Source: Geobacillus vulcani PSS1
GTDB taxonomy: Bacteria > Bacillota > Bacilli > Bacillales > Anoxybacillaceae
Length of the DNA: 64,000 nucleotides
Direction of reading: 5' to 3'
Assembly: GCF_000733845.1 (NCBI RefSeq)
Contig: NZ_JPOI01000001.1
Location: 2,667,001-2,731,000, forward strand
A model generated the notes under the pieces. It was not told the origin of the DNA. It ran no database searches and worked only from the letters and a program-made list of their open reading frames with translations. This document shows, one piece after another, positions 1-8,557 of the stretch. Made by a program: the position numbers and the translations under genes. The stretch's first letter is position 1. Each line of letters begins with the position of its first letter.

Positions 1-188
1 TTGAAATCGTTCTGTCCGACTATATGGTCGAGCGGACGATCCAATCGATTGTGGCCGCTGCGCAAACCGGCGAAGACGGGGACGGGAAAATTTTTGTCTA
101 TCCGGTGCTGGAAGCGTACAACATTCGCACCGGCACGCTTGACTTTGATATTGATGAACTGGCGGAAAAACGGGAGGGACGGGCATGA
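1..188 (+). CDS. glnK: P-II nitrogen regulatory protein GlnK, C-terminal part
   Basis: Last 61 residues of a P-II signalling protein; the gene begins before the window and the frame runs from base 3 to the TGA at 186-188. GDGKIFVYPV followed by IRTG is the C-terminal signature of GlnB/GlnK proteins. These sense 2-oxoglutarate and ATP/ADP, and the GlnK class docks onto and closes the ammonium channel. amtB starts at 185 inside this stop codon, so the two are translationally coupled. The order is P-II first, channel second, the reverse of nrgA-nrgB in B. subtilis. The T-loop is outside the window, so covalent modification cannot be judged. Confidence 0.93.
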   Translation, partial: EIVLSDYMVERTIQSIVAAAQTGEDGDGKIFVYPVLEAYNIRTGTLDFDIDELAEKREGRA

Positions 189-1486
189 TGGAACATGTGA
201 ATGCTGTATGGATCGTCATCGCGGCCGCCATGGTGCTGTTTATGGAAGGCGGATTCAGCTTGCTGGAAGCAGGGTTGGTGCGGACGAAAAACGCCGTCAA
301 TGTAACAATGAAAATTTTCGTTGATTTGACCATCGGAGCGCTAGCGTTTTGGCTCATTGGCTTTGGGCTGATGTTCGGAGATGATGCGTTCGGCTGGATC
401 GGCACCACGCTGTTCGGAACACCGGAAGCCATCTCTTTGTCTGTTCCGCTGCCAAGCGCGGCATTTGTTCTATTCCAAATCGGGTTTGCCGTAGCGTGTG
501 TGTCAATTATTTCCGGAGCAGTCGCCGAGCGGATGAATTTTAAGGCATACATTGTGACGGTTCTTCTTGTTTGCGCTGCCGTTTACCCATTATCAGGCCA
601 TTGGATTTGGCATAGTGACGGCTGGTTGGCGAAACTCGGGATGAAAGATTTCGCAGGGTCAGCAGCGATTCATGCGCTCGGCGGTTTTGCGGCGCTGGCG
701 CTCGCCAAGCGGCTTGGACCGCGAAAAGGGCGGTTCAACTCGGACGGCAGTGTGAACGTATTTGCGCCGAGCAATATTCCGCTTGCTTCGGCGGGGGCGT
801 TCATTTTATGGTTTGGCTGGTTTGCGTTTAATGCGGGCAGTACACTCGATGCGTCCAATGAAGCGCTGGCGTCGATCGCCCTCAACACAATGTTGTCAGG
901 GGCAGCCGGGGGCACGTCGGCGCTCCTCGTGACGATGAAAAAGTACGGAAAAGCCGATCCAAGCATGGTCATGAATGGTGTGTTGTCCGGTCTGGTGGCC
1001 ATTACGGCCGGCTGTGCGTTCGTCTCGCAATGGAGCGCGGTGCTGATCGGTCTGGTGAGCGGCGTCATCGTCGTCTATGCGACGCTGTTGGTCGATGCGT
1101 TGAAAATCGACGACCCGGTCGGTGCGGTGGCGGTCCATGGGTTTAATGGGGTGTTTGGCACGCTCGCCGTCGGTTTGTTCGACTCGACGCAAGGATTGTT
1201 GACGACCGGCCATGTGTCGCTGTTCACCACCCAACTGCTTGGCGCGTTGACCGTCGTCATTTGGGGCTTTGTCAGCGGTGCGCTCATCGCCAATGTGTGC
1301 GACCGCACAGTTGGGCTGCGGGCGACAGAGCGCGAGGAAGAAGAAGGGCTTGATATGGCGTACCACGGCATTCCAGCTTACAATGAACTCGAACGGTTTG
1401 CCGATCTCCCAGGCGGGTTGTACGATTTTGAGGAGACGACCGGCATTCGCGTTGCTCCGTTAAACAATAAAAACGCCGTCGGATAA
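185..1486 (+). CDS. amtB: Ammonium transporter AmtB
   Basis: 433 aa, the usual Amt length, with about eleven hydrophobic segments; conducts ammonium/ammonia across the cell membrane. The N-terminal Amt signature GFSLLEAGLVRTKN is at residues 23-36, GAVAERM at 111-117, and the two pore histidines fall at His163 (in AAIHALGGFA) and His318 (in AVHGFNGVFG), matching the twin-His motif. Translation starts at ATG 185 (a second ATG follows at 188), overlapping the glnK stop, with GGGAGG upstream inside glnK. Transcription ends at the hairpin at 1494-1545. Coupling to glnK implies joint nitrogen-limitation expression; no operator is visible because the promoter is outside the window. Confidence 0.97.
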   Translation: MMEHVNAVWIVIAAAMVLFMEGGFSLLEAGLVRTKNAVNVTMKIFVDLTIGALAFWLIGFGLMFGDDAFGWIGTTLFGTPEAISLSVPLPSAAFVLFQIGFAVACVSIISGAVAERMNFKAYIVTVLLVCAAVYPLSGHWIWHSDGWLAKLGMKDFAGSAAIHALGGFAALALAKRLGPRKGRFNSDGSVNVFAPSNIPLASAGAFILWFGWFAFNAGSTLDASNEALASIALNTMLSGAAGGTSALLVTMKKYGKADPSMVMNGVLSGLVAITAGCAFVSQWSAVLIGLVSGVIVVYATLLVDALKIDDPVGAVAVHGFNGVFGTLAVGLFDSTQGLLTTGHVSLFTTQLLGALTVVIWGFVSGALIANVCDRTVGLRATEREEEEGLDMAYHGIPAYNELERFADLPGGLYDFEETTGIRVAPLNNKNAVG

Positions 1487-1493
1487 GATTGCA

Positions 1494-1545
1494 GAGGTTG
1501 TTCGAAAAGGCCTGCCTGATGGCCTTTGGCGGACAGCCTCTTTTT
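1494..1545 (+). terminator. Terminator after amtB
   Basis: Long imperfect hairpin: the left arm starts GAGGTTGTTCG at 1494 and pairs with an arm ending GACAGCCTC at 1540, followed by TTTTT. It lies 8 bases after the amtB stop. Confidence 0.75.
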
Positions 1546-1676
1546 CTATTTTTCTAATTTACAAAAAATTTACAAAAAAATCACAAAAAAGAATCCTTTT
1601 GTCCCTATTATTCTACTTATTCATAAAGATATAATCGGTAGATGAAGGAAAGATACACAGGGAAGGAGACGAAACG

Positions 1677-3299
1677 ATGAAGGGTTCGGAACGATGGGGA
1701 AAACGAATGTTGTCGGCATTGACGGCAGCCGCTGTATTGGCGGCAACGCCGGTTGGGGCGGCAGGGAACGGGAAAAGCAAAGGAGAGCCGCCTGCTTCTT
1801 CGCACCGTTATATTGAGGTGCAGCTCCTCGGCATAAACGATTTTCATGGCCAGCTCAACGTGACGAGAAAAGTCGGCGGGCGGGAAGTCGGGCGAGCGGA
1901 TTATTTGGCCGCTTATTTGAAACAGCGGGAGGCAGAAAACAAAAACACGCTGCTCGTCCATGCCGGCGATGCGGTCGGCGCCAGCCCGCCGGTATCGGCG
2001 CTGTTGCAGGACGAGCCGACGATCGAAGTGCTGAACAAACTCGGCTTTGACGTCGGCACGCTTGGCAACCACGAGTTTGACGAAGGAGTAGCGGAAATGC
2101 TCCGCCTGATCCATGGCGGGTATCACCCGGCGACCGGCGATTTCTCTGGGGCGGATTTTCCGTACGTGAGCGCCAACGTCGTTGACAAAGAAACGAAACA
2201 ACCGATTCTTCCGCCGTACGTCATTAAGCGGGTCAACGGCATGCCAATCGGGTTCATCGGGGTGACATTGACAGATACACCATCGATCGTGACACCGAGC
2301 GGCGTCGCTGGGGTGGAATTCATCGACGAAGCGACGGCGATTAACAAAGCCGTGCGGGAACTGAAGAAAAAAGGGGTGCGCACGATCGTCGTTCTCGCCC
2401 ATAACCCAGGTGCATCCAATCCGGATGGAACAAACGCAAGCGGAGAAATCGTGGATATCGCCAAAACGGTCGATGATGAAGTCGATGTGATTTTCGCCGG
2501 TCATAACCATGCCTATTTAAATGCGGTGGTGGACGGCAAGCTGCTCGTTCAGTCGTATTCGTACGGCACGGCGTTTTCTGATGTCGATCTGAAAATCGAC
2601 CCGCGCACAAAAGATGTCGTGGCGAAACAAGCGGAAATCGTGACGACGTATCATGACGGCATCACGCCGGATCCGGAAATCCGTGCCCTCGTCGAAAAAT
2701 ATGAAGCGAAAGTCGCGCCGCTTGTCAACCAAGTCGTCGGCACGGCGGCTGAAACGATCACCGACGAGCAAAACGCGAGCGGCGAGTCCGCTTTGGGCAA
2801 TTTGATCGCCGATGCCCAGCGGGCGGCGATGAACACCGATTTTGCCTTTATGAACCCGGGCGGCATTCGCGCGGATATTGAACAAGGTGAGGTAACGTGG
2901 GGAGAGCTGTACAACGTTCAGCCGTTCAACAACCAGCTCGTGAAAATGACGCTCACCGGCGCGCAAATCCGCGAGCTTTTGAACCAACAATGGCAGCCGA
3001 CAAAAACACGTATGCTGCAAATCTCCGGCCTCCGCTATACATGGAGCGCCAGCAGACCGGCAGGGAACAAAGTCGTCGACATTCAGCTTCCTGATGGCAC
3101 ACCGCTGAATCCGAACGGCGAGTACACGGTGACGGTCAACAGCTTCCTCGCCGACGGCGGCGATGGGTTCACGGTGCTGACGCAAGGGACGAACCGCGAA
3201 GTAGGGCCGGTCGATTTGGATGCCCTCGTCTCGTACATTCGCGGCCTTGCGCAGCCGTTTTCGGCACGGATTGAGGGGCGGATCAACCGCCTTCCGTAA
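1677..3299 (+). CDS. Secreted 5'-nucleotidase / 2',3'-cyclic phosphodiesterase family protein
   Basis: 540 aa with a signal peptide (basic residues 1-10, hydrophobic 11-29, AAG cleavage region). The N-terminal calcineurin-like metallophosphatase domain has NDFHGQL at 54-60, AGD at 97-99, GNHEFDEG at 130-137 and GHNH at 275-278, which supply the di-metal ligands. The C-terminal half carries the 5'-nucleotidase substrate domain (NPGGIRADIEQGEVTWGELY). Members of the UshA/YfkN family hydrolyse extracellular nucleotides to recover phosphate and nucleosides. No sortase motif or C-terminal anchor is seen, so it is probably released or loosely bound. GGAAGGAG precedes the ATG. Monocistronic, ending at the hairpin at 3340-3372. 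Confidence 0.92.
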   Translation: MKGSERWGKRMLSALTAAAVLAATPVGAAGNGKSKGEPPASSHRYIEVQLLGINDFHGQLNVTRKVGGREVGRADYLAAYLKQREAENKNTLLVHAGDAVGASPPVSALLQDEPTIEVLNKLGFDVGTLGNHEFDEGVAEMLRLIHGGYHPATGDFSGADFPYVSANVVDKETKQPILPPYVIKRVNGMPIGFIGVTLTDTPSIVTPSGVAGVEFIDEATAINKAVRELKKKGVRTIVVLAHNPGASNPDGTNASGEIVDIAKTVDDEVDVIFAGHNHAYLNAVVDGKLLVQSYSYGTAFSDVDLKIDPRTKDVVAKQAEIVTTYHDGITPDPEIRALVEKYEAKVAPLVNQVVGTAAETITDEQNASGESALGNLIADAQRAAMNTDFAFMNPGGIRADIEQGEVTWGELYNVQPFNNQLVKMTLTGAQIRELLNQQWQPTKTRMLQISGLRYTWSASRPAGNKVVDIQLPDGTPLNPNGEYTVTVNSFLADGGDGFTVLTQGTNREVGPVDLDALVSYIRGLAQPFSARIEGRINRLP

Positions 3300-3339
3300 C
3301 ACGTGTTGACTGAGGCGAACGCTCGCCAAGCGAATGAAG

Positions 3340-3372
3340 AAGGTGTCCCCCAAAGGCCCGGGGACACCTTTT
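3340..3372. terminator. Bidirectional terminator between the nucleotidase gene and pepT
   Basis: Near-perfect stem AAGGTGTCCCC / GGGGACACCTT with a short loop, T-rich on both sides; it separates convergent genes. Confidence 0.85.
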
Positions 3373-3453
3373 CTTCGCTTCGAATGGCGGGGTTGCTGCC
3401 GCTTGTGCTTGAACGACCGAAAACAGATCGTTCAAGCGATTGGTTTCCGCAGA

Positions 3454-4689
3454 TCAAGATGATTTTTGCTCGAATAGCTTGATGATCTCGACGATCACTT
3501 CGGCCGCTTTCACCATATTGTCGGCGGAAATGTATTCGTAGCGGCCGTGGAAGTTTTCGCCGCCGGCGAAAATGTTCGGCGTCGGCAGTCCCATATAGGA
3601 GAGCTGCGACCCGTCCGTGCCGCCGCGGATCGGTTTCACCTTCGGCTCGATGCCCAAGTTCGTCATCGCTTCGTGGGCGATGTCAACAATGTGGCGCACC
3701 GGTTCGATTTTTTCGCGCATGTTGTAATATTGGTCGTTGATTTCGAGCGTGATTCGATCGGTTCCATATTTTTGGGCGAGCGAAGCCGCGATGTCTTTCA
3801 TTTTCGTCTTCCGCGCTTCAAACTGTTCGCGGTCAAAATCGCGGATGATGTAATGGAGCTTCGTTTCCTCTACACTGCCTTGGAACGAAAGCAAATGGTA
3901 AAACCCTTCATATCCTTCTGTATGCTCGGGCGCTTCGTTGGCAGGCAGCTGTTGCTGGAACTCCAGGGCGATTTTGATCGAGTTGATCATTTTTCCTTTC
4001 GCCGTGCCCGGATGGACGTTTTTGCCTTTGATCGTGATTTTTGCTTCCGCCGCGTTGAAACTTTCGTATTCCAATTCGCCGAGCGGCCCGCCATCGACCG
4101 TGTAGGCAAATTGGGCGCCGAATTTGGCGACGTCAAACTTGTGCGGACCGCGGCCGATTTCTTCATCCGGCGTAAAGGCGACGCGCACTTTGCCGTGTTT
4201 GATGTCCGGATGCTGAATGAGGTAGTGCATCGCCGTCATAATTTCCGCGATTCCCGCTTTATCGTCGGCGCCCAATAGCGTCGTTCCGTCTGTCGTAATG
4301 AGCGTATGCCCTTTGTAGTGGGCAAGCTCCGGGAAATCGTTGGGCGACAAAATGATGCCTTGTTCTTTGTTTAACACGATGTCGCCGCCGTCGTACGAGT
4401 CGATCAATTGCGGGTTGACGTTGGCCCCGGTAAATTCCGGCGCGGTGTCCATATGAGCCAAAAAACCGATCACTGGCACGTTTTTGTCCGTATTGGCCGG
4501 CAATGTCGCCATCACGTAGCCGTTTTCGTCGACCGTCACTTCTTCCATCCCGATCGCTTTCAGCTCCTCGACCAGCATGTTCGCCAACTCCCATTGTCCT
4601 TGAGTCGACGGGCACGTATGGCTTTCTGGATCGGATTGAGTGTTGATTTTCGCGTAGCGGATGAAGCGTTCGATGAGTTCGTGTTTCAT
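3454..4689 (-). CDS. pepT: Peptidase T (tripeptide aminopeptidase)
   Basis: 411 aa, full length for PepT, a cytosolic M20 zinc aminopeptidase that removes the N-terminal residue of tripeptides. Zinc-site motifs are visible in order: [21 protein letters not shown] and [11 protein letters not shown] (the glutamates following DE are catalytic/ligand), then [18 protein letters not shown] towards the C-terminus. ATG at 4689 is preceded on the - strand by TAAGGAGATGAACC. Monocistronic and convergent with the upstream nucleotidase gene. Confidence 0.97.
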   Translation of the reverse strand: MKHELIERFIRYAKINTQSDPESHTCPSTQGQWELANMLVEELKAIGMEEVTVDENGYVMATLPANTDKNVPVIGFLAHMDTAPEFTGANVNPQLIDSYDGGDIVLNKEQGIILSPNDFPELAHYKGHTLITTDGTTLLGADDKAGIAEIMTAMHYLIQHPDIKHGKVRVAFTPDEEIGRGPHKFDVAKFGAQFAYTVDGGPLGELEYESFNAAEAKITIKGKNVHPGTAKGKMINSIKIALEFQQQLPANEAPEHTEGYEGFYHLLSFQGSVEETKLHYIIRDFDREQFEARKTKMKDIAASLAQKYGTDRITLEINDQYYNMREKIEPVRHIVDIAHEAMTNLGIEPKVKPIRGGTDGSQLSYMGLPTPNIFAGGENFHGRYEYISADNMVKAAEVIVEIIKLFEQKSS

Positions 4690-5101
4690 TGGTTCATCTC
4701 CTTATGTACAAGTTTTTCTGGATGAGCGAATCATTCCGCCGATGCAGTAAGAAAAAAGAGGCGGTTTCCGTTTTATTTTACCATATGCGGCTTCAAACGG
4801 TAAAAAAAGAGGGGACCATTTCCATGCCCAATAATGGATGTGATCCCCATCATTTACTGGGGGGATCAACACGAGGATCGTCTTAAAAATTTTATACCGC
4901 TAAACTTGACGGGTATGGGGACCATTTCCTGCTTGGCGCTATGGTGCCCCAAAGTTGGCGTACGGCCGCTGCCATTACAGGCGCCGGTGGCAGAGGACGG
5001 TTATGGTATAATGAAAAGGCCAGTGCCTCGTCAGGAACGCGAAGAACGTAGGTGCTTTCTGCCTCGGGCGGATGAAACAAACGGAAAGGAGAAGCCAAAC
5101 G
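4690..5101. other. Intergenic region pepT-threonine synthase
   Basis: 412 bases with no supported gene. It contains an exact 13-base direct repeat GGGGACCATTTCC at 4811-4823 and 4917-4929, a GATCCCC/GGGGATC inverted pair near 4840-4867, and an extended -10 promoter at 5004-5012. A frame of 107 codons from 4834 has no recognisable protein features and no matching ribosome-binding site. Confidence 0.6.
5004..5012 (+). promoter_or_regulatory. Extended -10 promoter for the threonine synthase gene
   Basis: TGGTATAAT with the TG dinucleotide of an extended -10; no good -35 hexamer 16-18 bases upstream. It lies about 90 bases before the start codon at 5102. Confidence 0.5.
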
Positions 5102-6322
5102 ATGCGATTCAGCTATGTGTCCCATCTATATTGCCCCAAATGTGCACGTACATATGATGTCGATCAAGTTCATCAACTTTGCGAATGCGGCTCGCCGCTT
5201 TTGGTCGCCTATGATTTGGAGGCGATGCGCCAAGAAGTGGTGAGGGAAGTGCTCAAGGAACGCGAACCGAGCTTATGGCGATATCATGAGTTGCTGCCGG
5301 TGAAACGCCCGGAACATATCGTGTCGCTCGGTGAAGGGATGACACCGCTCGTGCCGATGCCGCGCTTAGGGAAGGAAATCGGCATTGAAGCGCTGTACAT
5401 GAAAGACGAGGGGGTTATTCCAACAGGGACGTTTAAAGCTCGCGGGGCGGCGGTCGGAGTTTCCAAGGCGAAAGAACTGGGCGTCAAACAGCTCGCGATG
5501 CCGACCAACGGCAATGCGGGAGCGGCGTGGTCGCTGTACGCGGCGCGGGCGGGCATCCGCGCGACGGTCGTCATGCCGGTCGATGCGCCGGAACTGACGC
5601 GAAAAGAATGCGCCATCGCTGGGGCGGAGTTGTATTTCGTCAACGGCCTCATCAGCGACGCTGGGCAAATCGTGGCGAAAGCGATCCGCGAATACGGGTG
5701 GTACGATGCTTCTACATTAAAAGAACCCTACCGGATTGAAGGGAAGAAAACGATGGGGCTTGAGATCGCCGAGCAGTTCTCTTGGCAGCTTCCGGATGTC
5801 ATTTTGTACCCGACCGGCGGCGGGGTCGGAATTATCGGCATTTACAAGGCGTTCAAAGAACTGAAAGCGCTCGGCTGGGTGGACGGCAAGATGCCGCGGC
5901 TGGTCGCCGTGCAGGCTGAGCATTGCGCGCCGATCGTGAAGGCGTGGAACGAGAAAAAGCGCGAATCGGAGTTTTGGCCGAATTCCCATACGGTGGCGTT
6001 TGGCATCAATGTCCCGAAAGCGCTCGGCGATTTCCTTGTGCTTGAGGCGGTGTATGAAACGGACGGCTGCGCCATTGCGATCAGCGATAAGGACATTTTA
6101 GCGGAACAGCGGGCGGTGGCGAAACTGGAAGGGGCGTTCATTTGTCCGGAAGGGGCGGCGGCGTTTGCCGCGGCCCGCAAGCTGCGCGAGAGCGGCTGGA
6201 TTCGCGACGGGGAGACGGTCGTCGTACTCAACACGGGGACGGGATTGAAATACGCCGATTTGATTCAAGTCGCCCCGCCGGTGCTCGAGCCGGGGGATGT
6301 GCTTCCAAAGGAGAATGGATAA
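5102..6322 (+). CDS. PLP-dependent threonine synthase family protein
   Basis: 406 aa. Starts at ATG 5102 because GGAAAGGAG (5082-5090) is correctly spaced for it; an in-frame ATG at 5072 lacks such a site. Residues 8-30 form a small zinc ribbon (Cys11, Cys14, Cys27, Cys29), followed by a fold-II PLP enzyme domain with the Schiff-base lysine in GTFKARGA (Lys112), a PTNGNAGAAWSLYAARAG phosphate/substrate loop and PTGGGVGIIG. Family members convert O-phosphohomoserine to threonine. A zinc-ribbon N-terminus is typical of the stand-alone class rather than of the hom-thrC-thrB operon enzyme, so this may be a second paralogue with a different amino-acid substrate. Followed directly by a truncated ribU. 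Confidence 0.85.
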   Translation: MRFSYVSHLYCPKCARTYDVDQVHQLCECGSPLLVAYDLEAMRQEVVREVLKEREPSLWRYHELLPVKRPEHIVSLGEGMTPLVPMPRLGKEIGIEALYMKDEGVIPTGTFKARGAAVGVSKAKELGVKQLAMPTNGNAGAAWSLYAARAGIRATVVMPVDAPELTRKECAIAGAELYFVNGLISDAGQIVAKAIREYGWYDASTLKEPYRIEGKKTMGLEIAEQFSWQLPDVILYPTGGGVGIIGIYKAFKELKALGWVDGKMPRLVAVQAEHCAPIVKAWNEKKRESEFWPNSHTVAFGINVPKALGDFLVLEAVYETDGCAIAISDKDILAEQRAVAKLEGAFICPEGAAAFAAARKLRESGWIRDGETVVVLNTGTGLKYADLIQVAPPVLEPGDVLPKENG

Positions 6323-6341
6323 ATTGGCGGAGTAGGATAAC

Positions 6342-6632
6342 GTGGGAAAAAAAGCGGCATCGAAAAAAGGCATGCTGCTTGGACTGGCGGCGGGAACAGC
6401 GACAATGGTTCTGATCATGAGCGTGCTGAACTACTACGTTTTTTTGCCGGCGTATACGCTTTTTCTCGGCGCTCCGGCGATGAGTGCGCCGGAAACAAAA
6501 GCATTGGTCATTTCTGCGATTTTGCCGTTTAACGCGGCAAAAGGAGTGCTTATGGCGGTTGTGTTTATGCTTCTCTTTTTGCGTCTTCGCCCGTGGCTAC
6601 AAAAACAGGCTGTCGCACGCCGGGCAGCATAG
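6342..6632 (+). pseudogene. C-terminal fragment of riboflavin ECF transporter RibU
   Basis: A 96-codon frame opened by GTG at 6342. It aligns from its first residues to only the C-terminal half of B. subtilis RibU (YpaA): LGTAAMTILMSILNY versus LAAGTATMVLIMSVLNY, then ILPFNxxKG and the K/RPW ending. RibU is the about 190-aa substrate-binding membrane subunit that imports riboflavin with the ECF ATPases. Only 19 bases separate it from the threonine synthase stop, and an in-frame TAG lies at 6333, so the N-terminal membrane segments are truly missing. The upstream GGAG is weak. Probably a deletion remnant; whether it is translated is unknown. Confidence 0.75.
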
Positions 6633-6634
6633 CG

Positions 6635-6671
6635 AAAAAACGAGGGGTTCTGTTCCAACCCCTCGTTTTTT
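6635..6671. terminator. Bidirectional terminator after the ribU fragment
   Basis: Perfect stem AACGAGGGGTT / AACCCCTCGTT flanked by A-run and T-run, so it works on both strands (also ends the gene at 6710-7327). Confidence 0.9.
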
Positions 6672-6709
6672 CATTTCTGCTGTCGATGAGTGGGGAGATT
6701 CGATTCTCT

Positions 6710-7327
6710 TCACCAAAACCGAAACTTGGATACCGATTCGGCGAACCGCTCTTCTTTAAACGGATTGGCGGTCATCGAATAACCGCGCTCTTCCCAGTAG
6801 CCCGGCTCGTCCTTTTTCATGAAGCGGATGCCGGACGCCCATTTCGCCCCTTTCCATAAGTAAAACGTCGCCGGCGGAATAAAGCGGAGCGGATAGCCGT
6901 GCTTCGGCGAGATGTCTTGCCAATCGTGATGCTTGTCTTTCCAGCGGTAGACAAACAGTGCATCATCGCCCATCAACGCGTCAAGCGGCAAGTTCGCCGA
7001 ATAGCCAAACCGGTCGCCGTTTAAATATCCGTAAATTTTCACGTATTTGACATCGGGATGCAGCTCCACAAAGCGCAAAAATTCGCGGAAGGCGATGCCT
7101 TCGAACGTCGTGTCGAATTTTGACCACGTCGTTACGCAGTGCATATCCAAGGTCGAAATCGTCTTCGGCAGCCGCATCACTTCCCCATATGACAGCGACA
7201 CTTCCTCTTTCACGTCACCGAACAGCCGAAAATTCCACGTCGCTTCATCAAATGAGTATACGTCTCCTTCGTGCAAAATCGGCCATTTTTCCGTTTCAAA
7301 TTGGCCAGGAGGGAGTTGTTTCGACAT
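6710..7327 (-). CDS. Sulfite oxidase-like molybdopterin oxidoreductase (YuiH family)
   Basis: 205 aa, similar in length to B. subtilis YuiH. The start is ATG 7327, preceded by AAAGGAGTGGCTGCTT; upstream in-frame codons lack a site. The protein is a single sulfite-oxidase-type Moco domain: Cys64 in LDMHCVTTWSKF is the molybdenum ligand, and HGYPLRFIPP plus KGAKWASGIRF complete the cofactor pocket. No Tat signal is present, so unlike MsrP it is probably cytoplasmic. Substrate unknown. Monocistronic. Confidence 0.87.
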   Translation of the reverse strand: MSKQLPPGQFETEKWPILHEGDVYSFDEATWNFRLFGDVKEEVSLSYGEVMRLPKTISTLDMHCVTTWSKFDTTFEGIAFREFLRFVELHPDVKYVKIYGYLNGDRFGYSANLPLDALMGDDALFVYRWKDKHHDWQDISPKHGYPLRFIPPATFYLWKGAKWASGIRFMKKDEPGYWEERGYSMTANPFKEERFAESVSKFRFW

Positions 7328-7870
7328 AAGCAGCCACTCCTTTATGATTGATGATCGAACATCAGCGCAAGGGAAGCGAACAGACGTCATTTTCCTTTGT
7401 TGCCGGCATTGCCGTCCGCCCAATGGACCATGGGTCATGCTCATCGGTTTTGTCGGCCGGCATGACGTCCGTTGTTTTTCGGTGGCAACGGCTTCTCCCC
7501 GCATCGGGCATCAGGGCTGGAAGATCCAACGCGGTTCTCCCTGTTTTTCCATTATATCATATCCGAAAGAAAGGATGGGCGCTTCCGTTTTTCTGACGTC
7601 GAGGAAGCGGGGGCTGGCGAACGTAAAGATGGGGAAAGGAATGGCGGAGTCATTTTGCCATGAAGCCAAGTCGGACACGGGAGATTTTTTGTCAATATTT
7701 ATTGATTTTTTACTTTTCTTAATTATATAATGATAATAACAAATTTGAAACAGTCGTTCCGAAATTCGGAACGAAGGTGGGAGGGAGAGGCTGGCGAAGA
7801 AAGGGAAGGCAAAGGTGTGATGAGAGCATGGACAGCGAAATCAGTTACGTCGAAGGGGGAAAAGAAGAAC
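7328..7870. other. Intergenic region with promoter for the DUF969 operon
   Basis: 543 bases without a supported gene. Divergent regulatory space: the ribosome-binding site of the - strand oxidoreductase at the left, a sigma-A promoter at 7702-7731, and a long 5' region before the start at 7871. A 227-codon frame across 7047-7730 is antisense to the oxidoreductase and has no protein-like features. Confidence 0.55.
7702..7731 (+). promoter_or_regulatory. Promoter for DUF969-DUF979-pcp operon
   Basis: TTGATT at 7702-7707, 18-base spacer, TATAAT at 7726-7731, in AT-rich DNA about 140 bases upstream of the first gene. Confidence 0.65.
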
Positions 7871-8557
7871 ATGGTGCTTATTGGTGTTGCGATCGTGATC
7901 ATTGGTTTTATCATTCGCATCAATCCGCTGCTTGTTGTCACTTTGTCTGGATTGGCAACAGGACTCTTCGCCCATCAATCGCTCTATGAGATTATTGAAC
8001 AATTTGGAAAGGCGTTTACAACCAATCGATATATGGCGGTGTTTATCGCCACCTTGCCTGTCATTGGCCTTTTGGAACGGTTTGGATTGCGCGAACAGGC
8101 AGAACATGTAGTGTCAAACATCAAGGCGGCGACAACCGGACGCATTTTGACCGCGTACTTAGTCATACGGGAAGCGGCTGCCGCGGCTGGACTCACTTCC
8201 TTGGGCGGACATGCCCAAATGGTTCGCCCACTTGTGGCTCCGATGGCAGAGGGGGCGGCCGAGGCGAAATACGGAACATTGCCGGATCGCGTCCGTGACG
8301 ATATTCGCGCCCATGCGGCAGCCGTGGACAACATCGGACTGTTTTTCGGCGAAGATGTGTTCATTGCGATCGGCGCGATTTTGTTGATGAAAGGATTTTT
8401 TGATCAAAACGGCATTCCTTCTGATCCGCTGCATATGGCGTTATGGGCGATCCCAACTGCCGTAGCTGCGTTGATCGTGCACAGCTTCCGACTTCATCGG
8501 CTGGACCGCTCCCTTCACAAGCTTCTCTATCGGGAGAATGGAAAGGGGCGAGCATAA
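7871..8557 (+). CDS. DUF969 family membrane protein
   Basis: 228 aa from ATG 7871, chosen because GGGGGA sits 10 bases upstream and family members begin with this hydrophobic segment; an ATG at 7820 is an alternative. Several transmembrane segments, with conserved stretches such as REAAAAAGLTSLGGHAQMVRPLVAPMAEGAA. DUF969 and DUF979 proteins are encoded together, often beside pyrrolidone-carboxylate peptidase, as here. The stop TAA abuts the next ATG. From this context I infer a two-subunit permease for pyroglutamate or pyroglutamyl peptides; the sequence does not show the substrate. Confidence 0.85.
   Translation: MVLIGVAIVIIGFIIRINPLLVVTLSGLATGLFAHQSLYEIIEQFGKAFTTNRYMAVFIATLPVIGLLERFGLREQAEHVVSNIKAATTGRILTAYLVIREAAAAAGLTSLGGHAQMVRPLVAPMAEGAAEAKYGTLPDRVRDDIRAHAAAVDNIGLFFGEDVFIAIGAILLMKGFFDQNGIPSDPLHMALWAIPTAVAALIVHSFRLHRLDRSLHKLLYRENGKGRA

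Noticed and set aside
4834..5157. 107-codon frame before the threonine synthase gene
   Set aside because: No ribosome-binding site, no protein-like features, and overlaps the true start of the next gene.
7047..7730. 227-codon + strand frame
   Set aside because: Antisense to the conserved molybdopterin oxidoreductase; composition reflects that gene.
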